Positions 9,362 through 19,211 of a DNA stretch of 64,000 nt are shown here, in pieces. Below the pieces are notes generated by a model, which saw only the letters and a list, made by a program, of their open reading frames with translations, ran no database searches and was not told the DNA's origin. The DNA is taken from the NCBI RefSeq assembly GCF_033170385.1, contig NZ_CP126170.1, forward strand, positions 4,612,001-4,676,000, given 5' to 3'. The DNA comes from Xanthomonas rydalmerensis (GTDB lineage Bacteria > Pseudomonadota > Gammaproteobacteria > Xanthomonadales > Xanthomonadaceae). The position numbers were made by a program, and so were the translations under genes. The stretch's first letter is position 1. Each line of letters starts with the position of its first letter.

Positions 9362-9687
9362 GCGCGTGGTCCTGACGGCGAGGGCGGGGCGGCGACAGCC
9401 TAATGCATCGCAGCGGCTGCGCGCGCGATGGCGCAGCCCGCCACGCCCGCGCCAGGCGCCGCGTGCGGCGGCACGACCAGTGCGCGTCGCCGTCACGCCG
9501 CGGGGGCCGCGCAGCACTGTCTGCGGCACGAGAACCCACCTACGCAAGGGCCGCCGAGCGCTCGGCGTCATCGCGTGGAATCGACCTTCGCACGCACGAT
9601 CCGCTTACCCGGTGCGGGCCCCAGCCGGGCGTCGGCGGGCCTCAGCGCCTACAATGGCGGCCCGTTCCGCTGCCCCCGCCCTGCCCC
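9362..9687. promoter_or_regulatory. Divergent intergenic region, lipid operon / purH
   Basis: A 326-bp gap between the divergent ynbA-like gene and purH. A TACAAT box at 9650-9655, 33 bases before the purH ATG, fits a sigma70 -10; no clear -35 is visible 17 bases upstream, as is common in GC-rich genomes. Frames running through this stretch are of repeat-like composition and I see no gene. Regulatory sites for the lipid operon must lie here but none is recognised. Confidence 0.45.
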
Positions 9688-11271
9688 ATGCCCTCCGATT
9701 TCCTGCCCGTGCGCCGGGCGCTGCTGTCCGTTTCCGACAAGACCGGCCTGATCGACCTGGCCCGCGCGCTGGCCGCGCGCAACGTCGAACTGCTGTCCAC
9801 CGGCGGCACCGCCAAGGCGCTGCGCGAGGCCGGGCTGGCGGTGAAGGACGTGTCCGAACTGACCGGTTTCCCGGAGATGATGGACGGCCGGGTCAAGACC
9901 CTGCACCCGCTGGTGCACGGCGGCCTGCTCGGCCGCGCCGGCACCGACGATGCGGTGATGGCCGAACACGGCATCGCCGCGATCGACCTGCTGGTGCTGA
10001 ACCTGTATCCGTTCGAGGCGGTCACGGCGAAGGCCGACTGCACGCTTGCCGACGCGGTGGAGAACATCGACATCGGCGGCCCGGCGATGCTGCGCTCGGC
10101 GGCCAAGAACTTCGCCCGCGTGGCCGTGGCCACCGACCCGGCGCAGTACGCCGAGCTGCTGGCCGAGCTGGGGGCCAACGACGGCCGGCTGTCGGCGGCC
10201 AAGCGCTTCGCCCTGGCGGTGGCCGCGTTCAACCGCGTCGCCCAGTACGACGCGGCGATCAGCAACTACCTGTCCGCGGTCACCGCCAGCGACGCCGCGG
10301 TGCCGACGCGCAGTCCCTTCCCGGCGCAGATGAACTCCAGCTTCGTCAAGGTGATGGAACTGCGCTACGGCGAGAACCCGCACCAGCAGGCCGCGTTCTA
10401 CCGCGACCTCCACCCCACGCCCGGCACCCTGGCCACCTTCACCCAGTTGCAGGGCAAGGAGCTGTCCTACAACAACATCGCCGACAGCGATGCGGCCTGG
10501 GAATGCGTGCGCCAGTTCGACACGCCGGCCTGCGTCATCGTCAAGCACGCCAATCCGTGCGGCGTGGCGGTCGGCGCCGGCTGCGGCGACGCCTACGAAC
10601 TGGCCTACGCCACCGACCCGACCAGCGCCTTCGGCGGCATCATCGCCTTCAACCGCACGCTGGACGCGGCCACCGCCAAGGTCATTCTGGACCGCCAGTT
10701 CGTCGAGGTGCTGATCGCCCCCGACTACGACGACGCCGCGCTCGAATACGCCAAGAAGAAGGCCAACGTGCGCGTGCTGCGCATCCCCGCCGGCGACGGT
10801 GCCTACGGCATCGACAGCAAGCGGGTCGGCTCGGGCATCCTGCTGCAGACCAGCGACGCCCACGTGGTGTCGCGCGATGCGCTGAAGGTGGTGACCCGGC
10901 TGGCGCCGAGCGAGGCGCAGTTCGCCGACCTGCTGTTCGCGTGGAAGGTGGCCAAGTACGTCAAGTCCAACGCCATCGTCTACGCCAAGGACCACCGCAC
11001 CATCGGCGTCGGCGCCGGGCAGATGAGCCGGGTGTACTCGGCGCGCATCGCCGGCATCAAGGCCACCGACGCCGGCCTGGCCGTGGAAGGCTCGGTGATG
11101 GCCTCCGATGCGTTCTTCCCGTTCCGCGACGGCATCGACGCCGCCGCCGCGGCCGGCATCAAGGCGGTGATCCAGCCCGGCGGTTCGATGCGCGACGCCG
11201 AGGTGATCGCCGCGGCCGACGAGCACGGCATCGCCATGGTGTTCACCGGCGTGCGCCACTTCCGCCACTGA
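9688..11271 (+). CDS. purH: Bifunctional AICAR formyltransferase / IMP cyclohydrolase
   Basis: Catalyses the last two steps of purine synthesis, AICAR to FAICAR to IMP, in the cytosol. The 527-residue product has the N-terminal MGS-like cyclohydrolase domain ([29 protein letters not shown]) and the C-terminal transformylase domain ([10 protein letters not shown], ending [12 protein letters not shown]). Length and both ends match the family. It is followed by a lipoprotein gene and then purD, so the usual purHD pairing is kept but interrupted. Confidence 0.97.
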   Translation: MPSDFLPVRRALLSVSDKTGLIDLARALAARNVELLSTGGTAKALREAGLAVKDVSELTGFPEMMDGRVKTLHPLVHGGLLGRAGTDDAVMAEHGIAAIDLLVLNLYPFEAVTAKADCTLADAVENIDIGGPAMLRSAAKNFARVAVATDPAQYAELLAELGANDGRLSAAKRFALAVAAFNRVAQYDAAISNYLSAVTASDAAVPTRSPFPAQMNSSFVKVMELRYGENPHQQAAFYRDLHPTPGTLATFTQLQGKELSYNNIADSDAAWECVRQFDTPACVIVKHANPCGVAVGAGCGDAYELAYATDPTSAFGGIIAFNRTLDAATAKVILDRQFVEVLIAPDYDDAALEYAKKKANVRVLRIPAGDGAYGIDSKRVGSGILLQTSDAHVVSRDALKVVTRLAPSEAQFADLLFAWKVAKYVKSNAIVYAKDHRTIGVGAGQMSRVYSARIAGIKATDAGLAVEGSVMASDAFFPFRDGIDAAAAAGIKAVIQPGGSMRDAEVIAAADEHGIAMVFTGVRHFRH

Positions 11272-11281
11272 GTCCGGAGCG

Positions 11282-12145
11282 ATGCGCATGTCCGCTGTCG
11301 CGCCGCGTCCGCTCGCCGTGCTGGCCCTGGCCGGCGCCGTCGTACTCGGCGGCTGCGCGCCGGCGCCGGCGCCCTCACAAGGCAAGGCCCCTGCGGCTGC
11401 GCCCGCCAGCGCCGCCGCACCAGCCCACGTCAGCCGCACCGCGCGCCTGCTCGCATTCGTGCAGCAACGCTACGGCAGCGCCGCGACGCTCGCCGGACAC
11501 TGGCCGGGGCAATGGACCCAGGACGGCGATAGCCATGCGGTGGACTGGCAGATCTGCGCCGAACAACCGGTGGTCATCGGCGACGGCTGGCAGCAGTTGC
11601 TGGCGGTGTGCGGCGCGCTGCGCGATGCCGGCCACCCGGAGCCGGGCACCATCGACTTCTACGTGCTGCGCCCCGAGGGCCAGGGCTTCGCCGTCGCCGC
11701 CGAACGCACCGGCGGCACCTACGGCAGCCAGGGCCAGCCGGGCGAGGTCGGCATCGTCCGCGCCGGCAGCGACTTCTACGGGTTCCGGGTCGAGGACGGC
11801 TGGTTCGGCCAGGGCTACGCGCTGCAATCGCAGACCCTGATCCTGCCCGGCCCCAAGGGCCTGGTCGACGCCGGCAGCGTGCGCAGCCACATCGACAACG
11901 GCGGCGCCGCCGACTGCGACGACGCCGATGCGGCGGCGGACTGCAAGGCCGGCCAGTTCAACATCGACTTCGCCCTGCGCTTCGACGACCGCGACCATGC
12001 CGCCCGCGTGTGGCCACTGCTGATCGAGGAAACCGGCACGGACTGCGGCCAGCGCGCGGTGCACCGCGAACACCGTTTCGCGCTGGATCAGAAGACCTGG
12101 ACCTACCATTTCCCCGAGGCGCTGCAGCGCGAAGGCTGCACGTGA
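11282..12145 (+). CDS. Predicted lipoprotein of unknown function
   Basis: A 287-residue protein with a lipoprotein signal peptide: hydrophobic core, then the lipobox LGGC with the lipidated Cys at residue 25, followed by an Ala/Pro-rich linker. The mature part contains [18 protein letters not shown] and C-terminal Cys residues that may pair. No family recognised. It starts 10 bases after purH, with CGGAG before the ATG, and precedes purD by 55 bases, so it is probably cotranscribed with the purine genes although its function is unlikely to be purine synthesis. Confidence 0.75.
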   Translation: MRMSAVAPRPLAVLALAGAVVLGGCAPAPAPSQGKAPAAAPASAAAPAHVSRTARLLAFVQQRYGSAATLAGHWPGQWTQDGDSHAVDWQICAEQPVVIGDGWQQLLAVCGALRDAGHPEPGTIDFYVLRPEGQGFAVAAERTGGTYGSQGQPGEVGIVRAGSDFYGFRVEDGWFGQGYALQSQTLILPGPKGLVDAGSVRSHIDNGGAADCDDADAAADCKAGQFNIDFALRFDDRDHAARVWPLLIEETGTDCGQRAVHREHRFALDQKTWTYHFPEALQREGCT

Positions 12146-12200
12146 GGCGTGCGCGCCCGGTGCACCCGCTTCCCTTTCCCCTGCAATCTGGAACTCCGCG

Positions 12201-13490
12201 ATGAAACTGCTCGTCATCGGCTCCGGCGGCCGCGAACACGCCCTGGCCTGGAAGCTGGCCCAGTCCCCCCGTGTCGACGAAGTGCTGGTGGCACCCGGCA
12301 ATGCCGGCACCGCCGGCGAGGCCAAGTGCCGCAACGTGCCGGTCAAGGTGAACGACCTCGACGGGCTGTTGGCGCTGGCCCAGGACGAAGGCGTGGCACT
12401 GACCGTGGTCGGCCCGGAAGTGCCGCTGGTGCTGGGCGTGGTCGACCGCTTCCGCGCCGCCGGGCTGCGCATCTTCGGCCCCAGCGCCGCCGCCGCGCAG
12501 CTGGAAGGCAGCAAGGCCTACGCCAAGGACTTCCTGCAGCGCCACGGTATTCCCACCGCGTTCTACGCCGTGCACACCGAAGTCGAAGCGGCGCTGGCCT
12601 ATGTCCGCGACAAGGGCGCGCCGATCGTGATCAAGGCCGACGGCCTGGCCGCCGGCAAGGGCGTGATCGTGGCGATGTCGCTGGAGGAGGCTGAGGCCGC
12701 GGTGCGCGACATGCTCTCCGGCAACGCCTTCGGCGACGCCGGCGCGCGCGTGGTGATCGAGGAATTCCTCGACGGCGAGGAAGCCAGCTTCATTTCCATG
12801 GTCGACGGCCACACCGCGCTGCCGATGGCCACCAGCCAGGACCACAAGCGCGTCGGCGACGGCGACACCGGCCCCAACACCGGCGGCATGGGCGCGTACT
12901 CGCCGGCGCCGGTGGTGACGCCCGAGGTACACGCGCGGGTGATGTGCGAGGTGGTGGAGCCGACCGTGCGCGGCATGCAGGCCGACGGCGTGCCGTTCAC
13001 CGGCTTCCTCTACGCCGGGCTGATGATCGACGCCAGCGGCGCGCCCAAGGTGATCGAGTTCAACGTGCGCTTCGGCGACCCGGAAACGCAGCCGGTGATG
13101 CTGCGCCTGCAGTCGGACCTGCTCGACCTGCTCGAGGCCGCGCTCGACGAGCGCCTGCACGCAACCGAAGCGCAGTGGGATCCGCGCCCGTCGCTGGGCG
13201 TGGTGCTGGCGGCGGCGCCGTATCCGGAGACCCCGGTCACCGGCGAAGCGATCACCGGCCTGGACGCGGTGCCGGCCAACGCCAAGGTGTTCCATGCCGG
13301 CACCACGCTGGACGCGCAGGGCCGCGTGCTCAGCGCCGGCGGGCGCGTGCTGTGCGTGGCGGCGTTGGGCGACAGCGTGGCAGAGGCGCAGCGGCATGCG
13401 TACGCCGGTGTGGAGCAGATTCACTGGGCCAGCGAATTCCACCGCCGCGACATCGGCTGGCGTGCGATCGCGCGCGAGCAGGGGGCGTAA
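12201..13490 (+). CDS. purD: Phosphoribosylamine-glycine ligase (GAR synthetase)
   Basis: Second step of purine synthesis: phosphoribosylamine + glycine + ATP to GAR. The 429-residue product is of standard length, with N-terminal MKLLVIGSGGREHALAW, the ATP-grasp region (VIKADGLAAGKGVIVA, then FNVRFGDPETQ) and the PurD C-terminal domain. The start is the ATG directly at the conserved N-terminus. Confidence 0.97.
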   Translation: MKLLVIGSGGREHALAWKLAQSPRVDEVLVAPGNAGTAGEAKCRNVPVKVNDLDGLLALAQDEGVALTVVGPEVPLVLGVVDRFRAAGLRIFGPSAAAAQLEGSKAYAKDFLQRHGIPTAFYAVHTEVEAALAYVRDKGAPIVIKADGLAAGKGVIVAMSLEEAEAAVRDMLSGNAFGDAGARVVIEEFLDGEEASFISMVDGHTALPMATSQDHKRVGDGDTGPNTGGMGAYSPAPVVTPEVHARVMCEVVEPTVRGMQADGVPFTGFLYAGLMIDASGAPKVIEFNVRFGDPETQPVMLRLQSDLLDLLEAALDERLHATEAQWDPRPSLGVVLAAAPYPETPVTGEAITGLDAVPANAKVFHAGTTLDAQGRVLSAGGRVLCVAALGDSVAEAQRHAYAGVEQIHWASEFHRRDIGWRAIAREQGA

Positions 13491-13850
13491 GGGGCTGGGA
13501 ATCGGGAATCGGAGTGAAGTATCGGCCCACGAAGCCGGTCGTGCTGGGCAGTCCACGATGTCGCACCAGACCCTCTGTGGGAGCGGCTTCAGCCGCGACG
13601 AGCGAAGCCGAAAGCCGGCTGACACTCTACCCCGTCGGAACTGAAGTCCCTCCCGCAAGGGTGCCCGGCCCACTCCCTGTGGGAGCGGCTTCAGCCGCGA
13701 CGCATGAAGCCCAAAGCCGACTGACACTTCCCCTCGTCTGGACTGAAGTCCCTCCCACAAAGAGCGCACGTCGAGCGCACGTGGAAACACGCACGCGGCC
13801 ACCATCGCCCTTGCGCTAGCCTGAAACTTCCCCCGGTTCGCGCACACCCC
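13491..13850. repeat. Repeat-bearing intergenic region after purD
   Basis: A gap of 360 bases without a gene. It contains a GGGAATCGGGAATCGG tract just after the purD stop, two forward copies of the TGTGGGAGCGGCTTCAGCCGCGACG palindrome (13576-13600 and 13678-13702), and two copies of a second motif, GGAACTGAAGTCCCTCCC-like (about 13637-13655 and 13738-13757). The palindrome and the second motif alternate twice, so the block looks like a tandem duplication of about 100 bp. Confidence 0.75.
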
Positions 13851-14528
13851 ATGGCCCTCTCTCCTGCCCTCCGCACCCGCTTCCGCGCGCTCGCCGCGCA
13901 GACCGACGGCATCGACACCGCGGCCTACGCCGCCTGCGACAAGGATCCGCTCGATCCCATCATCGGCCTTGGCCGCCGCGACGCGCGGGTGTGCATCCTG
14001 GGCCGCGACCCGGGCCGCAGCGAGGTGGAGCACGGCGAGCCTTTCGTCGGCAGCGGCGGGCAACTGGTGCGCAAGGCGCTGTACCGGCACCTGCACGACG
14101 GGGCGGAGATGCCCGATTTCGCCGCCGGGCTCGAGGCCGGCCGCGTCGCATTCTGGCTCAACACCGTGCCGTACAAGCCGGTGGGCAACAAGGCCTGGTC
14201 GATGCCGGTGAAGCGGCGCTTCCATCCGCTGATGCGGCGCCTATTGCTCGAGCAGTGGCGCGGCCACGATGTGCTCATCCTCGGCCGCGAGGCCTTCCTG
14301 TGGTTCGGCATCGACCAGCCGCGCGAGGTGCGTGCGGCGCTGGACGCGTTCTGGGCGCGCGAGGACCGCTTCCAGGCGCAGACCGAGGTGGAGTTGCGCA
14401 GCGAGGACGGCCGCCGCGCCCGCCGCGTGGTGCTGCATCCGCTGCCGCATCCCTCGCCGCTCAACCAGACCTGGTACAAACGTTTCCCGGCACTGCTGGA
14501 CGCCCGCCTGCGACAACTGGAAGTCTGA
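13851..14528 (+). CDS. Uracil-DNA glycosylase superfamily protein
   Basis: A 225-residue protein with the two signatures of the uracil-DNA glycosylase fold: motif A ILGRDPGRSEVEHGEPFVGS near residues 48-67 and motif B HPLPHPSPLN near residue 200. Motif A resembles family 4 enzymes, but the usual four iron-sulphur cysteines are not all apparent, so it may be a related glycosylase. Probable role in base-excision repair. Starts at an ATG just after a repeat block and is the only gene between that block and the YccS-like gene. Confidence 0.82.
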   Translation: MALSPALRTRFRALAAQTDGIDTAAYAACDKDPLDPIIGLGRRDARVCILGRDPGRSEVEHGEPFVGSGGQLVRKALYRHLHDGAEMPDFAAGLEAGRVAFWLNTVPYKPVGNKAWSMPVKRRFHPLMRRLLLEQWRGHDVLILGREAFLWFGIDQPREVRAALDAFWAREDRFQAQTEVELRSEDGRRARRVVLHPLPHPSPLNQTWYKRFPALLDARLRQLEV

Positions 14529-14595
14529 GCGCGCTCGCGTAGACGGGCCCTCTAGAGGGGGATCGCATACAGCGACGGTGCGTTATCGTGTCGCG

Positions 14596-16818
14596 GTGCC
14601 GACCCCCTCGATCGAAACCCGCCTGAGCCGCCTGTGGGCCCATGAAAAGGCCAGCTACGGGCTGCGCGTGTTCATCGCGCTGGCGGTGGCGATGGGCGTG
14701 TGCTGGCACCAGCAGCAATTGGAGGCCGTGCCGGCGCTCTTCCTGGGCACCATCGCCAGCGCCATCGCCGAGACCGACGACAACTGGCTGGGCCGGATCA
14801 AGTCGGTGCTGCTGTCGCTGCTGTGTTTCGCCGCCGCCGCCGCCGCGGTGGTGCTGCTGTTCCCGTATCCGTGGCCGTTCGCCGCCGGCCTGGCGCTGTC
14901 CACCTTCGCCCTGACCCTGCTCGGCGCGCTCGGCGAACGCTACGCTTCGATCGCCCAGGCCACGGTGGCGCTGGCGATCTACGCGATGATCGGCCTGGAC
15001 CATGGCACCCAGAACGGCCACGTCGGCGGCAATGCCTGGCACGGCGTGGCGCTCCTGTTGCTCGGCGCCGGCTGGTATGCGGTGCTGTCGGTGCTGTGGA
15101 CGGTGCTGTTCGCCAACCGGCCGGTGCGCGAGCGGCTGTCGCGGCTGTACCTGGAGCTGGGCCGCTACCTGCGGCTCAAGGCGGCCCTGTTCGAGCCGGT
15201 GCGGCAGAGCGACCTGCACGCGCGGCGGCTGGCGCTGGCCGAGCAGAACGCGCAGGTGGTGGCCGCGCTCAACGCGGCCAAGACCGCGATCATCAGCCGC
15301 TTCGGCCGCTCCGGCCGACCCGGCGTGCAATCGGGCCTGTATTTCCGCCTGTACTACATGGCGCAGGATTTTCACGAGCGCGCCAGTTCCTCGCACTACC
15401 CGTACGAGGCGCTGACCGACGCGTTCTTCCACAGCGACGTGCTGTACCGCTGCCAGCGTCTGCTGGCCCTGCAGGGCAAGGCCTGCGCGGCGCTGGGCGA
15501 GGCGATCCGGCTGCGCCAGCCGTTCGACTACGGCGAGCAGACCCAGCAGGCCACCACCGACCTGCGCGAGTCGCTGGATTTCCTGCACGCCCGCGCCGAT
15601 CCACGGCAGGCGCGCCTGCTCGGTTCGCTGGAACTGCTGGTCACCAACCTGCACAGCATCGAGCGGCGCCTGGCCGAGGCCGCGCAGTCGGACACCACCA
15701 GCGACACCCTCGACACCCGCCTGCGCGACTCCTCGCCGCACACCCTGCGCGAGATGCTGCGGCGCCTCGGCCAGCAACTCACGCCCGGCTCGGTGCTGTT
15801 CCGGCACGGTCTGCGCATGGCCATCGCGCTGGTGGTGGGCTACGCCATCATGCAATCGATCCACGCCAGCAACGGCTACTGGATCCTGCTGACCACCGCC
15901 TTCGTGTGCCGCCCCAACTACGGCGCCACCCGCCTGCGCCTGGTCCAGCGCATGGCCGGCACCCTGATCGGCCTGGGCGCGGCCTGGGCGCTGATGCAGC
16001 TGTTCCCCGGCACCGAGCTGCAGTTGCTGTTCGCCCTGCTCGGCACGCTGGTGTTCTTCGTCACCCGCACCGACCGCTACATGCTCGCCACCGCGGCGAT
16101 CACGGTGATGGCGCTGTTCTGCTTCAACCTGATCGGCGATGGCTTCATGCTGATCTGGCCGCGCCTGCTCGACACCCTGATCGGCTGCGCGATCGCCGCC
16201 GCCGCCTCGTTCCTGATCCTGCCGGACTGGCAGGGTCGCCGCCTCAACCAGGTGCTGGCAACCGTGCTGTCCAGCAGCGCGCGCTATCTGGCGCAGGTGC
16301 TGGAGCAGTACCGCAGCGGCATGCGCGACGACCTGCCCTACCGCATCGCCCGCCGCGACATGCACAACGCCGACGCCGCGCTGTCGGTGGCGCTGTCGAA
16401 CATGCTGCGCGAGCCCGGCCGCTACCGCCGCAACCTGGATGCCGGCTTCCGCTTCCTGGCCCTGTCCAACACCCTGCTCGGCTATCTGTCGGCGCTGGGC
16501 GCGCACCGTGCCGCGCTGGCCGGCGAGACCGATCCGGACATCGCCCGCGCCGGCGGCTACCTGCCGCAGGCGCTGGGCGCACTGGCCGACGCGCTGGCCG
16601 AGCGGCGCGCGCTGCCGGCCGCCGACGAAGCGGCCGAGACCGCGCTGGCCGACGCGCTGGAGCGCGAGGAGGGCATCGACGAGGCCAAGCGCCGGCTGGT
16701 GCGCAATCAGCTCGCGCTGACCCTGCGCCTGCTGCCCAAGCTGCGCGCCGCCGCGCAGGCGGTCACCGCCGCGACGGTGCCGCCGGCGCCGGCGCTTGCC
16801 GCGCCGGCCGCACGCTGA
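14596..16818 (+). CDS. FUSC / YccS-family membrane protein
   Basis: A protein of about 740 residues with two sets of transmembrane segments (residues 15-140 and about 400-545) flanking large cytosolic regions, and a conserved FUSC domain in the second half (HASNGYWILLTTAFVCRPNY). E. coli YccS, of similar size, has no established function; the superfamily includes aromatic acid and fusaric acid efflux proteins. The start is uncertain: GTG at 14596 gives an N-terminus beginning MPTPSIETRL, and GTG at 14578 is six codons longer. The last 56 bases overlap the 3' end of the convergent MFS gene. Confidence 0.85.
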   Translation: MPTPSIETRLSRLWAHEKASYGLRVFIALAVAMGVCWHQQQLEAVPALFLGTIASAIAETDDNWLGRIKSVLLSLLCFAAAAAAVVLLFPYPWPFAAGLALSTFALTLLGALGERYASIAQATVALAIYAMIGLDHGTQNGHVGGNAWHGVALLLLGAGWYAVLSVLWTVLFANRPVRERLSRLYLELGRYLRLKAALFEPVRQSDLHARRLALAEQNAQVVAALNAAKTAIISRFGRSGRPGVQSGLYFRLYYMAQDFHERASSSHYPYEALTDAFFHSDVLYRCQRLLALQGKACAALGEAIRLRQPFDYGEQTQQATTDLRESLDFLHARADPRQARLLGSLELLVTNLHSIERRLAEAAQSDTTSDTLDTRLRDSSPHTLREMLRRLGQQLTPGSVLFRHGLRMAIALVVGYAIMQSIHASNGYWILLTTAFVCRPNYGATRLRLVQRMAGTLIGLGAAWALMQLFPGTELQLLFALLGTLVFFVTRTDRYMLATAAITVMALFCFNLIGDGFMLIWPRLLDTLIGCAIAAAASFLILPDWQGRRLNQVLATVLSSSARYLAQVLEQYRSGMRDDLPYRIARRDMHNADAALSVALSNMLREPGRYRRNLDAGFRFLALSNTLLGYLSALGAHRAALAGETDPDIARAGGYLPQALGALADALAERRALPAADEAAETALADALEREEGIDEAKRRLVRNQLALTLRLLPKLRAAAQAVTAATVPPAPALAAPAAR

Positions 16819-17974
16819 TGCCCATCCACAGCAGCGCCGCCACCGCCAGCGCCGCGCCGCCGAGCGCCACCCCGCGCCAACCGGCGTAGGCATAGGCCGC
16901 GGTGCCGAGGCTGGACCCGATCGCACCGCCGATGAAGTAGCAGGTGACGTAGGCCGAGGTGATGCGGTTGCGCGCGGCCGGATCCAATTGATAGATCACG
17001 CTCTGGTTGCCGATGTGCACGCCCTGCACCGCCACGTCCAGCAGCACCACCCCGGCGATCAGCAGCCACAGCGAGTGCGGCGCGCCGAGCAGCAACAGCC
17101 ACGACAGCAGCAGCATGACCAGGCCGCCCCAGCCGACCAGATGGCCGGCGCCGCGGTCGGACAGCTTGCCGGAGAGGTTGGCGGCAAACGCGCCGGCCGC
17201 GCCGATCAGCCCGAACAGGCCGATGGTCGCGGTGCCGTAGCGGTAGTCCGGGCCGGACAGCAGGAACGCCAGCGTGGTCCAGAACATGCTGAAGCCGGCG
17301 AACAACAACCCGCCCAGCACCGAGCGCGCGCGCAGCACCGGCTCGTCGCGCAGCAGCGCCAGCACCGACCCGATCAGGTGCGGATAGGACAGGTGCGGGT
17401 TGCCCGGGTGCCGCGGCAGGCCGCGCCACAGCAGGCCCGAAGCCACCAGGATCAGCACCGCCGCGACCCAGTACACGGTGTGCCAGCCGCCGATCCCGGC
17501 CAGCAGGCCGGAGGCCGTGCGCGCCAGCAGGATGCCCAGCAGCAGGCCGCTCATCACCGTGCCGATGACCCGGCCGCGCTCGTGCGGCGCGGCCAGGGTG
17601 GCGGCGAACGGCACCAGGATCTGCGCCGCCACCGAACTCAGGCCGGTGATCAGGGTGCCGAGCAGCAGCAGCGCGAAACTGTGCGCCATCGCGCTGACCA
17701 GCAGGCCGACCGCGCTGAGCGCGTACAGGCCGACGATCAGGCTGCGCCGTTCGAAGCGGTCGCCCAGCGGCACCAGGAACAGCAGGCCGACCGCGTAGGC
17801 CAGCTGCGCGGTGGTAACCACCGCACCGGCGCGGCGCACGTCGATGGCGAAGGTCTGCGCCAGCACTTCCAGCAGCGGCTGCGCGTAGTAGTTGCTGGCC
17901 ACCGCCAGGCCGGTGGCGGTGGCCATCAGCAGCACCAGGCCGCGGCGCATCGGCGGGTGCGAAGTCGTTTCCAT
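16763..17974 (-). CDS. MFS transporter
   Basis: A 403-residue major facilitator with about twelve membrane segments. The loop 2-3 signature is visible as FLVPLGDRFERRSLIVGLY, and the N-terminus GLAVASNYYAQPLLEVLAQTF is typical of the YnfM/arabinose-efflux-like family of drug or metabolite exporters. Substrate not predictable. The ATG at 17974 is the first of a run of METTSHPPMRRG; M9 is an alternative. It converges on the YccS-like gene with a 56-bp overlap of coding 3' ends. Confidence 0.88.
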   Translation of the reverse strand: METTSHPPMRRGLVLLMATATGLAVASNYYAQPLLEVLAQTFAIDVRRAGAVVTTAQLAYAVGLLFLVPLGDRFERRSLIVGLYALSAVGLLVSAMAHSFALLLLGTLITGLSSVAAQILVPFAATLAAPHERGRVIGTVMSGLLLGILLARTASGLLAGIGGWHTVYWVAAVLILVASGLLWRGLPRHPGNPHLSYPHLIGSVLALLRDEPVLRARSVLGGLLFAGFSMFWTTLAFLLSGPDYRYGTATIGLFGLIGAAGAFAANLSGKLSDRGAGHLVGWGGLVMLLLSWLLLLGAPHSLWLLIAGVVLLDVAVQGVHIGNQSVIYQLDPAARNRITSAYVTCYFIGGAIGSSLGTAAYAYAGWRGVALGGAALAVAALLWMGISVRPARQAPAPAAPSRR

Positions 17975-18196
17975 GGAAGGACACCAGAAATCGTGGGGAG
18001 GGGCGCAGTCTGTGGCGCCGGCAGCGATCTTACAAACGCATTTTTTTCACCACTCCCATCTGCTTTTGAGATAGCGTGAGCGCGGCGGCCGGTAACCGGG
18101 CCGCTTCGCCGGGGTTGCCGCTGCGGACGCGTGCAGCCCTGCAGACCAGAAAAAAGCGGCCCCACCGACTGCCCTCGCTCCGAAGGACCCCGCCCC

Positions 18197-19123
18197 ATGC
18201 CCAGCACCGACATCGCCGAGGCGCTGCACCAGCACGGGTACGCGGTGGTCCGCGGCTTCCTGGGCGACGGCGAGATTCCCGACAGCCTGCTGCGCTTCCT
18301 GGAAGGCGCCGAGAAATTCCACGACGGCGTGATCGGTGACCTGCCGGCGGCGGACATGCAGCGGATCCAGGCGCGCATCGCCGCCACCGTGCCGCCCGTG
18401 GCCGCGGCCATGGGCCTGGCGATCGCCGCCGACCGCTTCGGCTACTGCGCCATCCGCATCCGCGAAAGCCATGCCGCGCCGAGCTTGCGCCTGCCGTTCG
18501 ACCAACACCGCGATCCGAAGACCGCGCCGGGCGGCGCGCTCAACTGGCACCTGGATCACTTCAGCTATTTCCTGCATGGCGACCATCGCAACTATCTGAT
18601 CTGCTACATGCCGGTGCGCAAGCCCGATACCGGCCTGGCCAACGTGGCCATCGTCGCCGACGACGTGGTCGCGCGCCTGGATCCGCAGCTGCACCGGCGC
18701 ATCCAGGGCCGCGGCGCGCTACGCTTCCGCTGCGTGGAGGCCGACACGCTGGACTGGTTCCGGCTGCGTTTTCCCGGACAGGCCATCGCCATCGGCGACT
18801 GGTATGCGATCGAGGACCTGCACGACGCCAGTCCCGGCTGGAAGATCGACTTCGACCTGGAAGCGCACAAGGTGGTGCCGCAACTCGCGGTCGGCGACCT
18901 GCTGATCATGCGCGCCGATGTCATCCACCGTACCCACGATGCCGGCTGCGACCGCATCTCGGTGCGCTGCGACGTGCTGCCCGCGCGTGCGCCGCGGCTC
19001 GAGACGCTGCACGGCCTGCTCGGCCTGAGCCTGCGCTACCCGTTCATGAGCCGCAAGCGCCGCTACAACATCCGCCTGTGGCTGCGCCAGCAATGGCGCA
19101 AGCGGCTGGGGCGCGCGACGTGA
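18197..19123 (+). CDS. Phytanoyl-CoA dioxygenase-like protein (putative Fe(II)/2OG oxygenase)
   Basis: A 308-residue protein. An N-terminal HGYAVVRGFLGDGEI segment is typical of PhyH-like oxygenases. NWHLDHFSYFLHGDHRNY gives a His-x-Asp iron pair near residues 117-119, and a distal His is offered by RADVIHRTHDAG, with an Arg (ISVRCDV) that could bind 2-oxoglutarate. The C-terminal 40 residues are very basic. Start at the ATG at 18197 with AAGGA 11 bases upstream; the frame is open further up. Substrate unknown, and the assignment rests on the metal-binding pattern. Confidence 0.6.
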   Translation: MPSTDIAEALHQHGYAVVRGFLGDGEIPDSLLRFLEGAEKFHDGVIGDLPAADMQRIQARIAATVPPVAAAMGLAIAADRFGYCAIRIRESHAAPSLRLPFDQHRDPKTAPGGALNWHLDHFSYFLHGDHRNYLICYMPVRKPDTGLANVAIVADDVVARLDPQLHRRIQGRGALRFRCVEADTLDWFRLRFPGQAIAIGDWYAIEDLHDASPGWKIDFDLEAHKVVPQLAVGDLLIMRADVIHRTHDAGCDRISVRCDVLPARAPRLETLHGLLGLSLRYPFMSRKRRYNIRLWLRQQWRKRLGRAT

Positions 19124-19211
19124 GGCGGCCGCTGCGACAAACGTCGTTGCATGCATGCAGCGCCACCACTGCTCGGCTGGCGCGTCGCCACGGCGCATGC
19201 CAGGCAACGCC

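Noticed and set aside
14461..16926. Long minus-strand frame of about 820 codons across the YccS-like gene
   Set aside because: Gln/Arg/Val-rich composition without motifs; the opposite strand carries the FUSC domain and membrane segments.
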